NCBI GenBank assembly: GCA_024226335.1
Contig: JAAELY010000029.1
Location: 1 to 64,000 of the forward strand
Source: a bacterium
GTDB taxonomy: Bacteria > Myxococcota_A > UBA9160 > SZUA-336
Direction: 5' to 3'
Length of the DNA stretch: 64,000 bases
Positions 35,585 through 44,137 of the stretch are shown piece by piece (positions within the stretch are counted from its first letter, which is position 1; each line of letters begins with the position of its first letter). The notes beneath the pieces are model-generated. The model worked only from the letters and a program-made list of their open reading frames with translations. It had not been told where the DNA came from and did not search any database. A program made the translations under genes and the position numbers.

Positions 35585-37228
35585 ATGTCGATACTCAATC
35601 TCGTCAACGTCACATTGAACCGGGGAGGGCGAACGCTCTTCACGGACTTGAACTGGTCGCTGCCCGCCGGACGGTGTTATGGCCTGGTCGGTCCCGACGG
35701 CAGCGGAAAGTCGAGCCTGGTGCGCGCGATCGCCCGAATCGATTCGCTCGACGGCGGTCGCATCGAGCGCTCGCGCAATCTGCGAATCGGCTATGTCGCT
35801 CAGGACGTCGACCTGCCTGAGGATCAGACACTGCTCGAAGTCGCTTCCGTGCTTCCTCCCGAGTTGGGCGAACTCGAAATCGAACTCGAGCGCATCGAAG
35901 CGCGACTCGCGGATCCTGCGGTTACGGGGGACGAAGCTCTGCTCACGCGCGTGCTGGAGCATCAGGAGCGGGCCCTCGAGCGCTTCGAGACTCTGGGTGG
36001 GTTGTCGCATGCGGGTCGAGTCCGTTCGGTCTTGCGCGATCTGGGCTTCTCTGAAAGTGAATTCGAGGCGCGAATCGACAGCTTCTCGGGCGGGCAGAAG
36101 AAGCTCGCTGCGCTGGCGCGTGTTGCGTTGGACGGCCCCGACGTGCTCCTTCTGGACGAACCGGACAACCACCTCGATCTCCTGTCAAAGGAATATCTGG
36201 AACGATTCGTCAGCGGGTTCCCCGGCACTGTCGTCCTGATCTCTCACGATCGCTACCTGCTTGATTCTCTCGCCGATGGGATTGCCGAACTGACCGACGG
36301 TGCACTGAGCCTGTACAAGGGAAACTACAGTGTGTACTCCGCCGAGCGCGAACTCAGGCGAGCCCGTCAGGCTCGCGAGTTCGCCCTCCAGCAGAAAGAG
36401 ATCGCGCGCCTCGAAGCGCAGATCCAGCGCTTCGAACTCTGGGCGAGCATCGTCGTGAACGAGCGCCATATCAAACAGGCGCGAAGCCGCCGCAAGAAGA
36501 TCGCGCGCATGGACGAGCTGGAGCGGCCGCGCGATTCGCCGCTCATGGGGCTCGCGCTCGAAGGCGGGCGAGGTAGCCGTATGGCCATCCGTACCCACGG
36601 GCTCAGCATGGGCTTTCCCCAGAAACTGCTCTTCGTCGATCTGGAACTCTCGCTCGAACACGGCGAGCGCGTGGGGCTGGTGGGCGCGAACGGCTCGGGC
36701 AAGTCAGTGTTGCTGAAGCTGATCACAGGTCAGCTTTCACCACTGGAAGGACGCATCGCAATCGGGCCCAGTTCCCGACTGGGTTACTACGCACAGGAGC
36801 ATGAGACGCTGGATCGCTGGTCGTCGCGCAGCGCTCTGGAACTCGTTCGCGACTCTTCACCGGTGACTGAAGACGAGGCCGTTGGCTTTCTGATGCGTTT
36901 CGCCTTCCGCTACGACCAGATCAGGCAGCCGATCGATCGGATGTCGGGGGGAGAACGCAGCCGGCTTCAATTAGCGCGCCTGATGCTGCAGAAACCGAAT
37001 GTGCTCTTGCTCGACGAGCCGACCAATCACCTCGATCTTCCTTCCGCTGAGGTCCTCGAAGCCGTGCTCGATGATTTCAACGGCGCTCTGCTGGTTGTTT
37101 CCCACGATCGCTACTTCCTGGATCGTTGCGTCGACCGCGTCATCGAAATCCGCGACGGCGAGTTACTGCCCTTCGACGGGGGCTATACCGACTATCGCGC
37201 CGCTTTGAGCGAATCCGGAGGAGATTGA
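35585..37228 (+). CDS. ABC-F family ATPase
   Basis: A 547-residue soluble protein with two ABC ATPase domains and no membrane segments. Domain one has Walker A GPDGSGKSS, signature FSGGQKKLAALARV and Walker B VLLLDEPDNHLD. Domain two has Walker A GANGSGKSV, signature MSGGERSRLQLARL and Walker B VLLLDEPTNHLD. Between them lies a charged linker of about 80 residues with RARQAREFALQQKEIARLEAQ, the P-site-tRNA interaction motif region in ABC-F proteins. Such proteins act on ribosomes in translation or resistance to ribosome-binding antibiotics; the subtype is not assignable by eye. The first Walker B has Asp-Asn (DEPDN) instead of DEPTN, a minor variant. Confidence 0.93.
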   Translation: MSILNLVNVTLNRGGRTLFTDLNWSLPAGRCYGLVGPDGSGKSSLVRAIARIDSLDGGRIERSRNLRIGYVAQDVDLPEDQTLLEVASVLPPELGELEIELERIEARLADPAVTGDEALLTRVLEHQERALERFETLGGLSHAGRVRSVLRDLGFSESEFEARIDSFSGGQKKLAALARVALDGPDVLLLDEPDNHLDLLSKEYLERFVSGFPGTVVLISHDRYLLDSLADGIAELTDGALSLYKGNYSVYSAERELRRARQAREFALQQKEIARLEAQIQRFELWASIVVNERHIKQARSRRKKIARMDELERPRDSPLMGLALEGGRGSRMAIRTHGLSMGFPQKLLFVDLELSLEHGERVGLVGANGSGKSVLLKLITGQLSPLEGRIAIGPSSRLGYYAQEHETLDRWSSRSALELVRDSSPVTEDEAVGFLMRFAFRYDQIRQPIDRMSGGERSRLQLARLMLQKPNVLLLDEPTNHLDLPSAEVLEAVLDDFNGALLVVSHDRYFLDRCVDRVIEIRDGELLPFDGGYTDYRAALSESGGD

Positions 37229-37280
37229 GATCACTCGGCGTCGCGGGTCGGAAAGGCATAGACTCGAAAGGCGCGATCAG

Positions 37281-38714
37281 ATGGAGTCTGAATGTTCGCT
37301 GCCACTGACGTCCGTGAATAGCCCGGCTTCAGCTGAACCCGATCCGGCCTTTCCCCGTGGCCTGTTCATCGTCGGAGCGTTGCTCGCGCTCTCGCTCGGC
37401 TTCGTCACGCCGCCGTTCGGCGTGCCCGATGAACACGTTCATTTCTACCGCGCGTACCAGATCTCAGAAGGGATCTGGGTTCCGTATTCCCGAGGAGACG
37501 AAGTCGGCGGTGAGCTGCCCGCAAGTCTGCCCGGAGCGAGCGCGGGTTTTTTGCAGATGCGCAATCGGCCGGATGCGAAGATCGAGTCGAGTTCGCTTAT
37601 GCGAGCTCTCGGTTGGCCGTTGGACGCATCCGTTCGGCGTTTCGTGCGTTTCGATGCGACCGTCGCCTATTCGCCCGTCGCGTACGCACCGCAGGCGCTC
37701 GGCATCGCCATTGCGCGCACTCTCGGTCTAGGGCCTCTTCCGCTTCTGTACGGCGCCCGCCTTGCGAACCTGGCGGTCGCATTGATGTTGATCTGGTTTG
37801 CGCTCAAGCGCGCGCCGAATGCGAAATGGGTCCTGGCCTGGCTCGCCTTTTCTCCGATGGCCGCGTTCCAGTTGGGTAGCGTTTCGCCGGATGCGCTGAC
37901 GAATACCAGTGCATTCGCTTTGATCGCCTGCTTGTTCGCGCGCGCCAGCTCAGACGATGGGATGACTCGCTCTGAGCTGTTTACGTGGATCGCACTCGGA
38001 TTGTTGCTCTCGCTCGGTAAACAGGTGTACCTGGTTGTGGTCTTGCTGATCATCGGAATGGAGAGCCGCTGTTTCGGATCGCGGACTCGTCAGTTTGGCG
38101 TATTGGCAATCGTCCTGGCGATCGGTGCATTCGGCGTCGGTTCGTGGGCTCTGGCCTCGCGCAGTTCGACTCTGCCGGAGAGTTGGGTCGCCGGGGTGGA
38201 TCCGGGAGCACAGATTGCCTGGATCTGGGCTCATCCGTTTGAACTTCTCGGTCTGCTCTTCGCCGAAGTCCGGGATTACGGTCCGCAATACATCGAACTC
38301 AGTTTCGGGCGCTACCTGGGCTGGCTCGACACAGAGCTGCCTCGCTTCGCGATCTGGCTCTTCGCGGCGTTTTCCCTCGGTATCGCGCTCTGGGATGGCG
38401 ACGCGAGCCGGCCTCTGAAGCTTCGTCTTCGCGTCGTCTCTCTGGCGGTCGCGGTCATGGGTATCTCGATCGTCGCCCTCGGAGCCTATGTGTTCTCCAA
38501 TCCGCCTGGCGCGGCTGAAATTCGCGGGATCCAGGGTCGATACTTCATTCCTTTGAGTCCGCTGGTCTTCCTGCCGTTGGCCGCAGCGAGGTTTCGGACT
38601 CTGGTCGACGCTCGTCTGACGGCCGTCCGAGTGCGAGCGGGTTTGCCGATCGCTCTGGGCGGATTCTCCGCGATGACTCTATACTGTGTCATTACTCGAT
38701 ACTACTCCGGCTAG
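37281..38714 (+). CDS. DUF2142-type polytopic membrane protein
   Basis: A 477-residue membrane protein with about ten hydrophobic segments. The first loop FGVPDEHVHFYRAYQISEG is the characteristic P-DE-xHFYRAY signature of DUF2142 (glycosyltransferase-like, C-fold). A later GIQGRYFIPLSPLVFLPL matches the family's C-terminal signature. These are thought to work on sugar or lipid-linked sugar transfer at the inner membrane, but the reaction is not proven. Its stop codon overlaps the left arm of the inverted repeat at 38711. Confidence 0.85.
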   Translation: MESECSLPLTSVNSPASAEPDPAFPRGLFIVGALLALSLGFVTPPFGVPDEHVHFYRAYQISEGIWVPYSRGDEVGGELPASLPGASAGFLQMRNRPDAKIESSSLMRALGWPLDASVRRFVRFDATVAYSPVAYAPQALGIAIARTLGLGPLPLLYGARLANLAVALMLIWFALKRAPNAKWVLAWLAFSPMAAFQLGSVSPDALTNTSAFALIACLFARASSDDGMTRSELFTWIALGLLLSLGKQVYLVVVLLIIGMESRCFGSRTRQFGVLAIVLAIGAFGVGSWALASRSSTLPESWVAGVDPGAQIAWIWAHPFELLGLLFAEVRDYGPQYIELSFGRYLGWLDTELPRFAIWLFAAFSLGIALWDGDASRPLKLRLRVVSLAVAVMGISIVALGAYVFSNPPGAAEIRGIQGRYFIPLSPLVFLPLAAARFRTLVDARLTAVRVRAGLPIALGGFSAMTLYCVITRYYSG

Positions 38715-38879
38715 GGAATCTCTGCACAGGGAGGATTCGAGCGAGAAGCGAGAGTCGCCGCCTGAGCAAGAAGCGTGATCCGATCGCAGATCCGTAGATC
38801 TGCAGAGGGTCGCGCGACGCAGCGCAGGTGGATGCATCGCGCTTCACAGCCGCAGCCTCCCTGTGCAGAGGTTCCCTAG
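38711..38879. repeat. 169-base element with 24-base terminal inverted repeats
   Basis: The left arm (38711-38734) and right arm (38856-38879) are reverse complements except for one T/G wobble, a 24-base match. Between them is a 121-base centre that folds further: GCAGAT/ATCTGC with a 6-base loop CCGTAG at about 38787-38804. The left arm overlaps the stop codon (38712-38714) of the DUF2142 gene. It could be a structured RNA, a MITE-like unit or a transcription boundary. No target-site duplication is evident beside the arms. No comparable copy was noticed elsewhere in the window. Confidence 0.6.
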
Positions 38880-38983
38880 AAGCCGGTGTGGCAATATGTC
38901 CGGCGCTGGCGCGGCATCCGGGCTCGGCGTAACATGACGGCCGCTTTCGGACCCACGAGTCCGAGCCCCGAAGGAGGCCCGCC

Positions 38984-40225
38984 GTGATCGAGTGGAGTGA
39001 ACAGCATCTGATGATCCGCGATACCGTCCGTCGCTTTGTCGAGGACGAAATCGCACCCAATCTCGAGGAACTCGAGCACGGCGATCTGCCGCCCTACGAC
39101 ATTCTGCGCAAGCTCTACTCCACCTTTGGCATGGATGAGATGGCTCGAGCTCGCTTCGACAAGCAGATCGAGAGGGAGAAGCAGGGCAAAGCGCCGCGGA
39201 AATCGAAAGACACGCCCGATGACAGCGCGCGTGCGGATCAGGCCGCGATGTCGATCATCCCGATCATCGAACTCTGCCGTTTCTGTCCGGGCATGGTCAC
39301 TGCGCTCGGTGTTTCGACCGGCCTCACCGCGGCGGCGGTCAATTCCAAGGGCACGATCGAGCAGAAGGAGCGCTGGGGAAAGGATCTGCTCACGCTAGAG
39401 AAGATCGGTGCCTGGGCGATCACGGAGCCCGGGTCCGGATCGGATGCTTTTGGCGGAATGAAGGCAACGGCTCGCCGCGAAGGCGACGAATTCGTGCTCA
39501 ACGGAAGCAAGACCTTCATCACTAACGGACCCTATGCCGACACGATCGTTTTCATCTGCAAGCTGGAAGAAGACGGCGTCGATCAACGCGATCGCACGAT
39601 CCTGAACTTCGTTCTCGACAAGGGCATGAAGGGTCTGGAACAGACCCGGCCACTGCGCAAGATGGGCATGCACTCGTCCCCCACCGGGGAACTCTTCCTG
39701 AACGATCTGCGCTGTGGAATGGAGCACCTGCTCGGCGGCGAGAAGGCGCTCAAGGGAAAGAAGGGCGGAGGTCGCGAAGGGGCGAAGGATACCTTCTCGA
39801 TGGAACGCTCCGGTGTTGCGGCGATGGCCCTGGGCATCGTGGAGCGTTGTCTGGAGCTTTCCGTGAAGTACGCCAAGGAACGCGTGCAATGGGATCGCCC
39901 GATCGGGGAGTATCAGCTGATCCAGGACAAGCTGGCGCGCATGGAAGTCGCGCGAATGAACCTGCAAAACCTGGTGTTTCGCACGATTGAGCTGGCTTCC
40001 CACGGCCAGGGCATGAGCTTCGCGGAAGCTTCAGCCATGAAACTCTACGCTGCGCGGGCTGCGGTCGAGGTGGCGATGGAAGCCGTCCAGGTCTTTGGCG
40101 GCAACGGCTATATGGCCGAATACCAGGTCGAACAACTCGCGCGCGACGCGAAGGTTCTCCAGATCTACGCGGGTACCGACGAGATCCAGATTCGCGCCAT
40201 CGCCCGCGAACTGCTCAGCAGGTAA
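38984..40225 (+). CDS. Acyl-CoA dehydrogenase
   Basis: A 413-residue flavoprotein starting at GTG 38984. Motifs: IGAWAITEPGSGSDAFGGMK and TFITNGPYADTIVFIC (flavin and substrate contacts), KYAKERVQWDRPIGEYQLIQ, VQVFGGNGYMAEYQVEQLAR and YAGTDEIQIRAIARELL at the C-terminus, in the usual order. Acyl-CoA dehydrogenases remove two hydrogens from acyl-CoA in beta-oxidation or branched-chain or aromatic routes, passing electrons to ETF. Unusual is a charged insert near residues 60-90 (REKQGKAPRKSKDTPDDSAR), which may be a linker. It works on the same kind of substrate as the genes at 18260, 19648 and 41444, but they are not in one operon. Confidence 0.92.
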   Translation: MIEWSEQHLMIRDTVRRFVEDEIAPNLEELEHGDLPPYDILRKLYSTFGMDEMARARFDKQIEREKQGKAPRKSKDTPDDSARADQAAMSIIPIIELCRFCPGMVTALGVSTGLTAAAVNSKGTIEQKERWGKDLLTLEKIGAWAITEPGSGSDAFGGMKATARREGDEFVLNGSKTFITNGPYADTIVFICKLEEDGVDQRDRTILNFVLDKGMKGLEQTRPLRKMGMHSSPTGELFLNDLRCGMEHLLGGEKALKGKKGGGREGAKDTFSMERSGVAAMALGIVERCLELSVKYAKERVQWDRPIGEYQLIQDKLARMEVARMNLQNLVFRTIELASHGQGMSFAEASAMKLYAARAAVEVAMEAVQVFGGNGYMAEYQVEQLARDAKVLQIYAGTDEIQIRAIARELLSR

Positions 40226-40299
40226 CGCTTCGGCGGAACTGGGACGGGTTTCCGGTTCACGGCTTCTGGGCCGGGTGGCCGTACTGAAAACTGATCACC

Positions 40300-40812
40300 T
40301 CACAAGGTGCGCATTGGAATGCGTGCACCAGAGGTCCAGCGGACGGATCCCGCGTCGACATCCATTCGTTTGCGCGGCCATCCGGGAGAGCTCAGGGAGC
40401 GTTGCACGAACGCGGCCAGGCTCAAGAGCAGCAGAAGGCCGAATCCGAAGCCAGCGCTGAGCGACCAGAGGATCACACCGGAGTATTCGATCGTCGACTC
40501 GAGCACACAGATTTCGGGTTGATCTTCCAGGAAGACGATCTTCAGGATCCGCCCGAGGTCCTCGGATTCATTGGGCCAGACCTGGACCTTGGCGGTGCAC
40601 CTCTGCCCCGTCCGGGGACCGGTGCTCAACTCCAGAAGGGCCAGTCCCGGGTTGAACCTTTGGACCAGTTTCGCATCTGCTCGCTGCCCGTCCTCGTGGA
40701 GCAGGTAGCACCGCCAGGCGCGCACCATGGGACCGGTTGCGACCAGCAACATACCCGCAACGATCAGGGAGACGATCGACCAGAGCAGCAGGGACTGTCG
40801 GCGCGTTGTCAT
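40300..40812 (-). CDS. DUF3592-like membrane protein
   Basis: A 170-residue protein with two hydrophobic segments: residues about 8-30 (LLWSIVSLIVAGMLLVATGP) and about 109-132 (ILWSLSAGFGFGLLLLLSLA). A soluble stretch lies between them (residues 45-105, with two cysteines). The size and layout match DUF3592 proteins, whose function is unknown. The start ATG at 40812 faces the 40835 gene, 22 bp apart, head to head. No regulation is visible. Confidence 0.6.
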   Translation of the reverse strand: MTTRRQSLLLWSIVSLIVAGMLLVATGPMVRAWRCYLLHEDGQRADAKLVQRFNPGLALLELSTGPRTGQRCTAKVQVWPNESEDLGRILKIVFLEDQPEICVLESTIEYSGVILWSLSAGFGFGLLLLLSLAAFVQRSLSSPGWPRKRMDVDAGSVRWTSGARIPMRTL

Positions 40813-40834
40813 GAGCGCCTGATCGGCCCACCAG

Positions 40835-41389
40835 ATGACATTCTTGAAGTCCCTATACAGGGAGTACGTATCGGCCTTTCATGCACCCGGGGCGCTCCCC
40901 GGTGAGATCTGCCAGACCACCGGTTGTCTGAGTGTGACGGAGAATCTCGACCTGTTGACGACCCGAGTGTTTGACGACGGAGGTGACGGGTTCGCGGATG
41001 TCGGAGACACCATCGACTACACCTACAATGTCATGAACAGCAGTCTGGTCACAGCTGCCAATGTCTCCGTGGGAAGCAGTGGGCCAGCCTCTGCGAGTTG
41101 TACGGGAGGAAACCCGATCCCGTCGATCGCTTCGGGCGCCTCGGTTGTCTGCACCGGTCAGTACGTGCTAACGCTGGTCGACGTCGACGCCGGGCAGTTC
41201 TTTAGTTCAGCGGTAGCCGTGAGCGGTTCCAACGCCGCGCAACAACACAACGACCTGATCCTTCTGCTCCCGGCGGCCCCGGCGGTCCCTTTACTGGGTG
41301 CGTCGTTGCTGACATTCCTGGCTGTGGGATTAGGCGGCATCGTTCTGGTTGGAGCGGCGAAGCGGGTTCGAGATGGAGGGGTAGGGTAA
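40835..41389 (+). CDS. Surface protein fragment with DUF11-like repeat and C-terminal sorting-type tail
   Basis: A 184-residue protein. Residues 40-70 (GFADVGDTIDYTYNVMNSSL) match the DUF11 repeat pattern (GDTI.YT..V.N). The C-terminus has PAVPLLGASLLTFLAVGLGG followed by AAKRVRD, a hydrophobic helix with a basic tail like PEP-CTERM or IPTL-CTERM sorting tails. No signal peptide is visible at the chosen ATG 40835, and no ribosome-binding site lies upstream. The gene may be truncated at its 5' end, possibly a remnant of a longer exosortase substrate. The other PEP-CTERM proteins are at 49997 and about 50725. Confidence 0.5.
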   Translation: MTFLKSLYREYVSAFHAPGALPGEICQTTGCLSVTENLDLLTTRVFDDGGDGFADVGDTIDYTYNVMNSSLVTAANVSVGSSGPASASCTGGNPIPSIASGASVVCTGQYVLTLVDVDAGQFFSSAVAVSGSNAAQQHNDLILLLPAAPAVPLLGASLLTFLAVGLGGIVLVGAAKRVRDGGVG

Positions 41390-41443
41390 GAAGAAGCCCC
41401 TTCAGTACTGGTGGTATAGCGAAAGCGGTTCGGCGAGAGTTCG

Positions 41444-42244
41444 TCATTCACCCGTGAATTTGGGCCGTCGCTTTTCCAGGAAAGCCCGCATGCCTTCCTG
41501 CTGATCCTTCGTACCCATGGTGCGCATCACGGCGCGCCTTTCTTCCGCCAGACCTTCGACGAGAGAGCGCTCACCTGCCCCGACGACGGCGCGAAGAACG
41601 CCCGCGACAGCGATCGGTGGCATTGCCGCAAGTTCGTGAGCCAGAGCGCGCGCGCGTTGCTTGAGTTCGGCGATCGGCCAGACCTCGTTCACCAGTCCGA
41701 TGCGCAAGGCTTCCGGCCCCGAGATCTTCTTCGCGCGCAGAATCATGTCCAGTGCGTGATCGCGCCCCACGCAACGCGTGAGCCGGGCGCTGCCGCCCCA
41801 GGCGGGTACGGAACCCAGGTCCATTTCGGGCAATCCGATTCGGGCGCCTTCGCTGGCCGCGAGGCGGAAGTGACAGGCCAGGGGAAGTTCGAGTCCGCCG
41901 CCCAGGCAGTAGCCGTAGAGCGTTGCGATCGTGGGTTTCTCGAGGTTCTCGATCGCCGAAAGAACGCGCAGGCGTTGATCGAATACCGCCTCGATGCTGC
42001 CCTTGCGTTGGACTCCCTGGGGCAGTTGTTTCAGGTCCATGCCGACCGAGAAGTTGTCTTCTCCGACGGCGGAGAACACCACGGCTCGTATCGAGGAGTC
42101 GGTCGCGACTCGCGCGACCTCGAGTTCGAGAGCGTCCATGTAGTCGAGGCTCATACGGTTTCGCGGTGCATCGTTGATCAGGAGACTGACGACTCCTCCG
42201 TCGCGTTCGACAAGCAGAGCGGGGCGATCATCGGAATCGGACAT
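41444..42244 (-). CDS. Enoyl-CoA hydratase/isomerase family protein
   Basis: A 266-residue crotonase-fold protein. The first oxyanion segment is GEDNFSVGMDLKQL and the second is TLYGYCLGGGLELPLACHFR; GLPEMDLGSVPAWGGSARLT has the conserved glutamate. ATG 42244 has GGAGGAAGAC upstream; another ATG 12 bases earlier (42256) lacks a site of its own. The reaction could be hydration, isomerisation or a related acyl-CoA step. It converges with the DUF11-type gene, leaving 54 bp. It is a distant paralogue of 576-1397. Confidence 0.9.
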   Translation of the reverse strand: MSDSDDRPALLVERDGGVVSLLINDAPRNRMSLDYMDALELEVARVATDSSIRAVVFSAVGEDNFSVGMDLKQLPQGVQRKGSIEAVFDQRLRVLSAIENLEKPTIATLYGYCLGGGLELPLACHFRLAASEGARIGLPEMDLGSVPAWGGSARLTRCVGRDHALDMILRAKKISGPEALRIGLVNEVWPIAELKQRARALAHELAAMPPIAVAGVLRAVVGAGERSLVEGLAEERRAVMRTMGTKDQQEGMRAFLEKRRPKFTGE

Positions 42245-42370
42245 GTCTTCCTCCATTTCGTGTGGGCATTTTATCAGGAAGATGCTTCTTCTCGCACGCC
42301 GGACGTGGCGCGGTGAAGCCTGTTAGGATCCTCGCGTGTATATGATTCGAACGTACCCAGGCGCAGAACT

Positions 42371-42976
42371 ATGTCGCTCCTGCTGATTCGTCACGGAGAG
42401 ACGGCGATGAACGCAGCGCGCGTCATGCAGGTGGCCGGGACGCCACTGTCCGAAAAAGGTGTGGAGCAAGCGTCGCGCCTGGGCCGGCGTCTGGTCGATT
42501 TCCCGATCGGCCGGCTCGTATCGAGCGATCTTCGACGCGCAGAGATGACGGCCACGGGAATCGCCGAAGCCACGGGACTCGAGGTGGAATTCGAACCGCT
42601 GCTACAGGAGCGGAACTTCGGAGATCTTCGCGGCACTCCGTACGCCGAGCTGACCAGTGATCCGTTCGCGGTCGATTTCGTTCCGCCAGGCGGCGAGTCC
42701 TTCGCGGAATTCGACGTCCGTGTGGATCAGGCGTGGCAGCGCATTCTAGAACTGACCAGCAGTACCGATGGCGACCTGGCGATTGTCACCCACGGGCTGG
42801 TCTGTCGGTCACTTCTGATCCGCCACCTGGATTTCGACGGTCTCGAGGATCCCACGGCGTTTCACAACACGGGCCTCACTGTGATCGGTGAGGGGGCTCC
42901 GTGGAGAGTCAGCCTGTTCAATTGCACGACTCATCTCGCCGAGCTCGCCTCCGATCGGTATTCTGCGCCCGTCTGA
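42371..42976 (+). CDS. Histidine phosphatase family protein (phosphoglycerate-mutase-like)
   Basis: A 201-residue protein with the RHG signature LLIRHGETAMNAARVMQVAG at the start, ERNFGDLRGTPYAEL and the second histidine in LAIVTHGLVCRSLLI. The fold is the histidine phosphatase (phosphoglycerate mutase/CobC/PhoE) superfamily, which removes phosphate from sugars or nucleotides. No cobalamin gene is nearby, so the substrate is not fixed. The gene at 43025 follows in the same orientation after 48 bp. Confidence 0.9.
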   Translation: MSLLLIRHGETAMNAARVMQVAGTPLSEKGVEQASRLGRRLVDFPIGRLVSSDLRRAEMTATGIAEATGLEVEFEPLLQERNFGDLRGTPYAELTSDPFAVDFVPPGGESFAEFDVRVDQAWQRILELTSSTDGDLAIVTHGLVCRSLLIRHLDFDGLEDPTAFHNTGLTVIGEGAPWRVSLFNCTTHLAELASDRYSAPV

Positions 42977-43024
42977 AATCCAACGCCCCGGTTTCCCGAA
43001 TCCATTTCCACAGGAGATCGATAC

Positions 43025-43507
43025 GTGAAACGTGCACTGAAGTTCGTCGCGGCTCTGCTCACCATCAGCGTAGTAATCGCCGGGATCGCCTATCTCTTCC
43101 GAACCGATCCCATCGGGCCGATCTCGGGCCGCAAGCTCAGCGGCGACGAGGTCTCGTGGCCCGACAACTGGGACTTTACCCGCGAAATCATGTTCGCTGC
43201 GATCGAAGTCCGCCCGGATGATCCCCATTCGGTCACTACGATCGTATTCGTGTACGAGGGTGCGCTTTTCATTCCCGCAAAGAACGGTTCGAGCAAACGC
43301 TGGACACAGTACGTAAGTGCGGACCCGAGAGTCCGTGTGAAGCTCGGTGATCAGATCGTTCCCGGTCGCGCGATGCGTATTGAAGACGACAGCCAACGCG
43401 AGGCGATGACTGACGCCGCGCGTACCAAGTACGCTTCTTTGTTGCCCGCTGGGGAAGATCCTCCGCAAGCGGAAGACGTCTGGGTCTTTCGCATCGACCC
43501 CCGCTAA
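43025..43507 (+). CDS. Membrane-anchored protein of unknown function
   Basis: A 160-residue protein. The N-terminus KRALKFVAALLTISVVIAGI is a signal anchor or an uncleaved signal. The body (residues 50-150) has a string of strands VTTIVFVYEGALFIPAKNG and DPRVRVKLGDQIVPGRAMRI, which loosely resembles FMN-binding split-barrel or nitroreductase-like (DUF385) proteins; the similarity is weak and only suggestive. GTG 43025 or the following codons start it; GGAGAT lies about 8 bases upstream. It follows the phosphatase gene in the same direction and leads to the H-NOX gene. Confidence 0.6.
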   Translation: MKRALKFVAALLTISVVIAGIAYLFRTDPIGPISGRKLSGDEVSWPDNWDFTREIMFAAIEVRPDDPHSVTTIVFVYEGALFIPAKNGSSKRWTQYVSADPRVRVKLGDQIVPGRAMRIEDDSQREAMTDAARTKYASLLPAGEDPPQAEDVWVFRIDPR

Positions 43508-43579
43508 AGCGCCCGTATAGAGATAACGCTGCTCTGCCGAAGGAAAAGGTGCATTGCCTTCTATCTTCGGAGACAAAGC

Positions 43580-44137
43580 GTGTACGGACTGGTCAATCAA
43601 GCCCTTGAAGATCTGGTTGTCAAAACGGCAGATGATTCCGTTTGGCAATCGGTGAAGCGCACGGCGGGCATCAGCCTTCCGGGTTTCGTTTCAATGGAAA
43701 ACTACGAAGACGCGATTACTTTCGATCTCGCGGCCGCCGCGGGCTACGAACTCGGGATGACTCAGCAGGAATTACTGCGCGCGTTTGGCAAGCACTGGAT
43801 CACATTCTCTGCAAGCCAGGGCTATGGAGCTCTGTTGCGCATGGTCGGGAAGGACATTTCCGAGTTCATCGCCAATATCGATGTTCTGCACGCCCGCGTG
43901 AGCATGAGCTTGCCCGATATGGCACCCCCGTCATTTCGTGTCTCCGAGGAGTCCGGCGGAGAACTGATCGTGCGCTACTACTCCGAGCGTTCGGGATTGA
44001 CGCCCATGGTCATCGGTGCGCTCGAGGGTCTGTGTGAGATGCTCGGTACTCCTTATGCGGTAGAGCATGTCACCATGAAGGGAAAGGATTGTGACCACGA
44101 AGTCTTTCGCATGCGGCCGTCAGGTTGCGCGTCTTGA
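43580..44137 (+). CDS. H-NOX heme domain protein (heme NO/O2 sensor)
   Basis: A 185-residue stand-alone H-NOX protein starting at GTG 43580. Signatures: MYGLVNQALEDLVVKTADD at the N-terminus, His104 in DVLHARVSMS as the likely proximal heme ligand, proline in DMAPPSF, and the YxSxR heme-propionate motif Tyr133-x-Ser135-x-Arg137 in YYSERSG. H-NOX domains bind NO (sometimes O2), and in bacteria they signal to a partner enzyme. The stop overlaps the start of the HNOBA-GGDEF-EAL gene, consistent with a sensor-effector pair. A strong RBS-like GGAGAC lies 8 bases upstream. Confidence 0.93.
   Translation: MYGLVNQALEDLVVKTADDSVWQSVKRTAGISLPGFVSMENYEDAITFDLAAAAGYELGMTQQELLRAFGKHWITFSASQGYGALLRMVGKDISEFIANIDVLHARVSMSLPDMAPPSFRVSEESGGELIVRYYSERSGLTPMVIGALEGLCEMLGTPYAVEHVTMKGKDCDHEVFRMRPSGCAS

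Noticed and set aside
38692-39060. Minus-strand ORF across the inverted repeat element
   Set aside because: It overlaps the start of acyl-CoA dehydrogenase and the palindromic element; the amino-acid sequence is typical of an antisense shadow.
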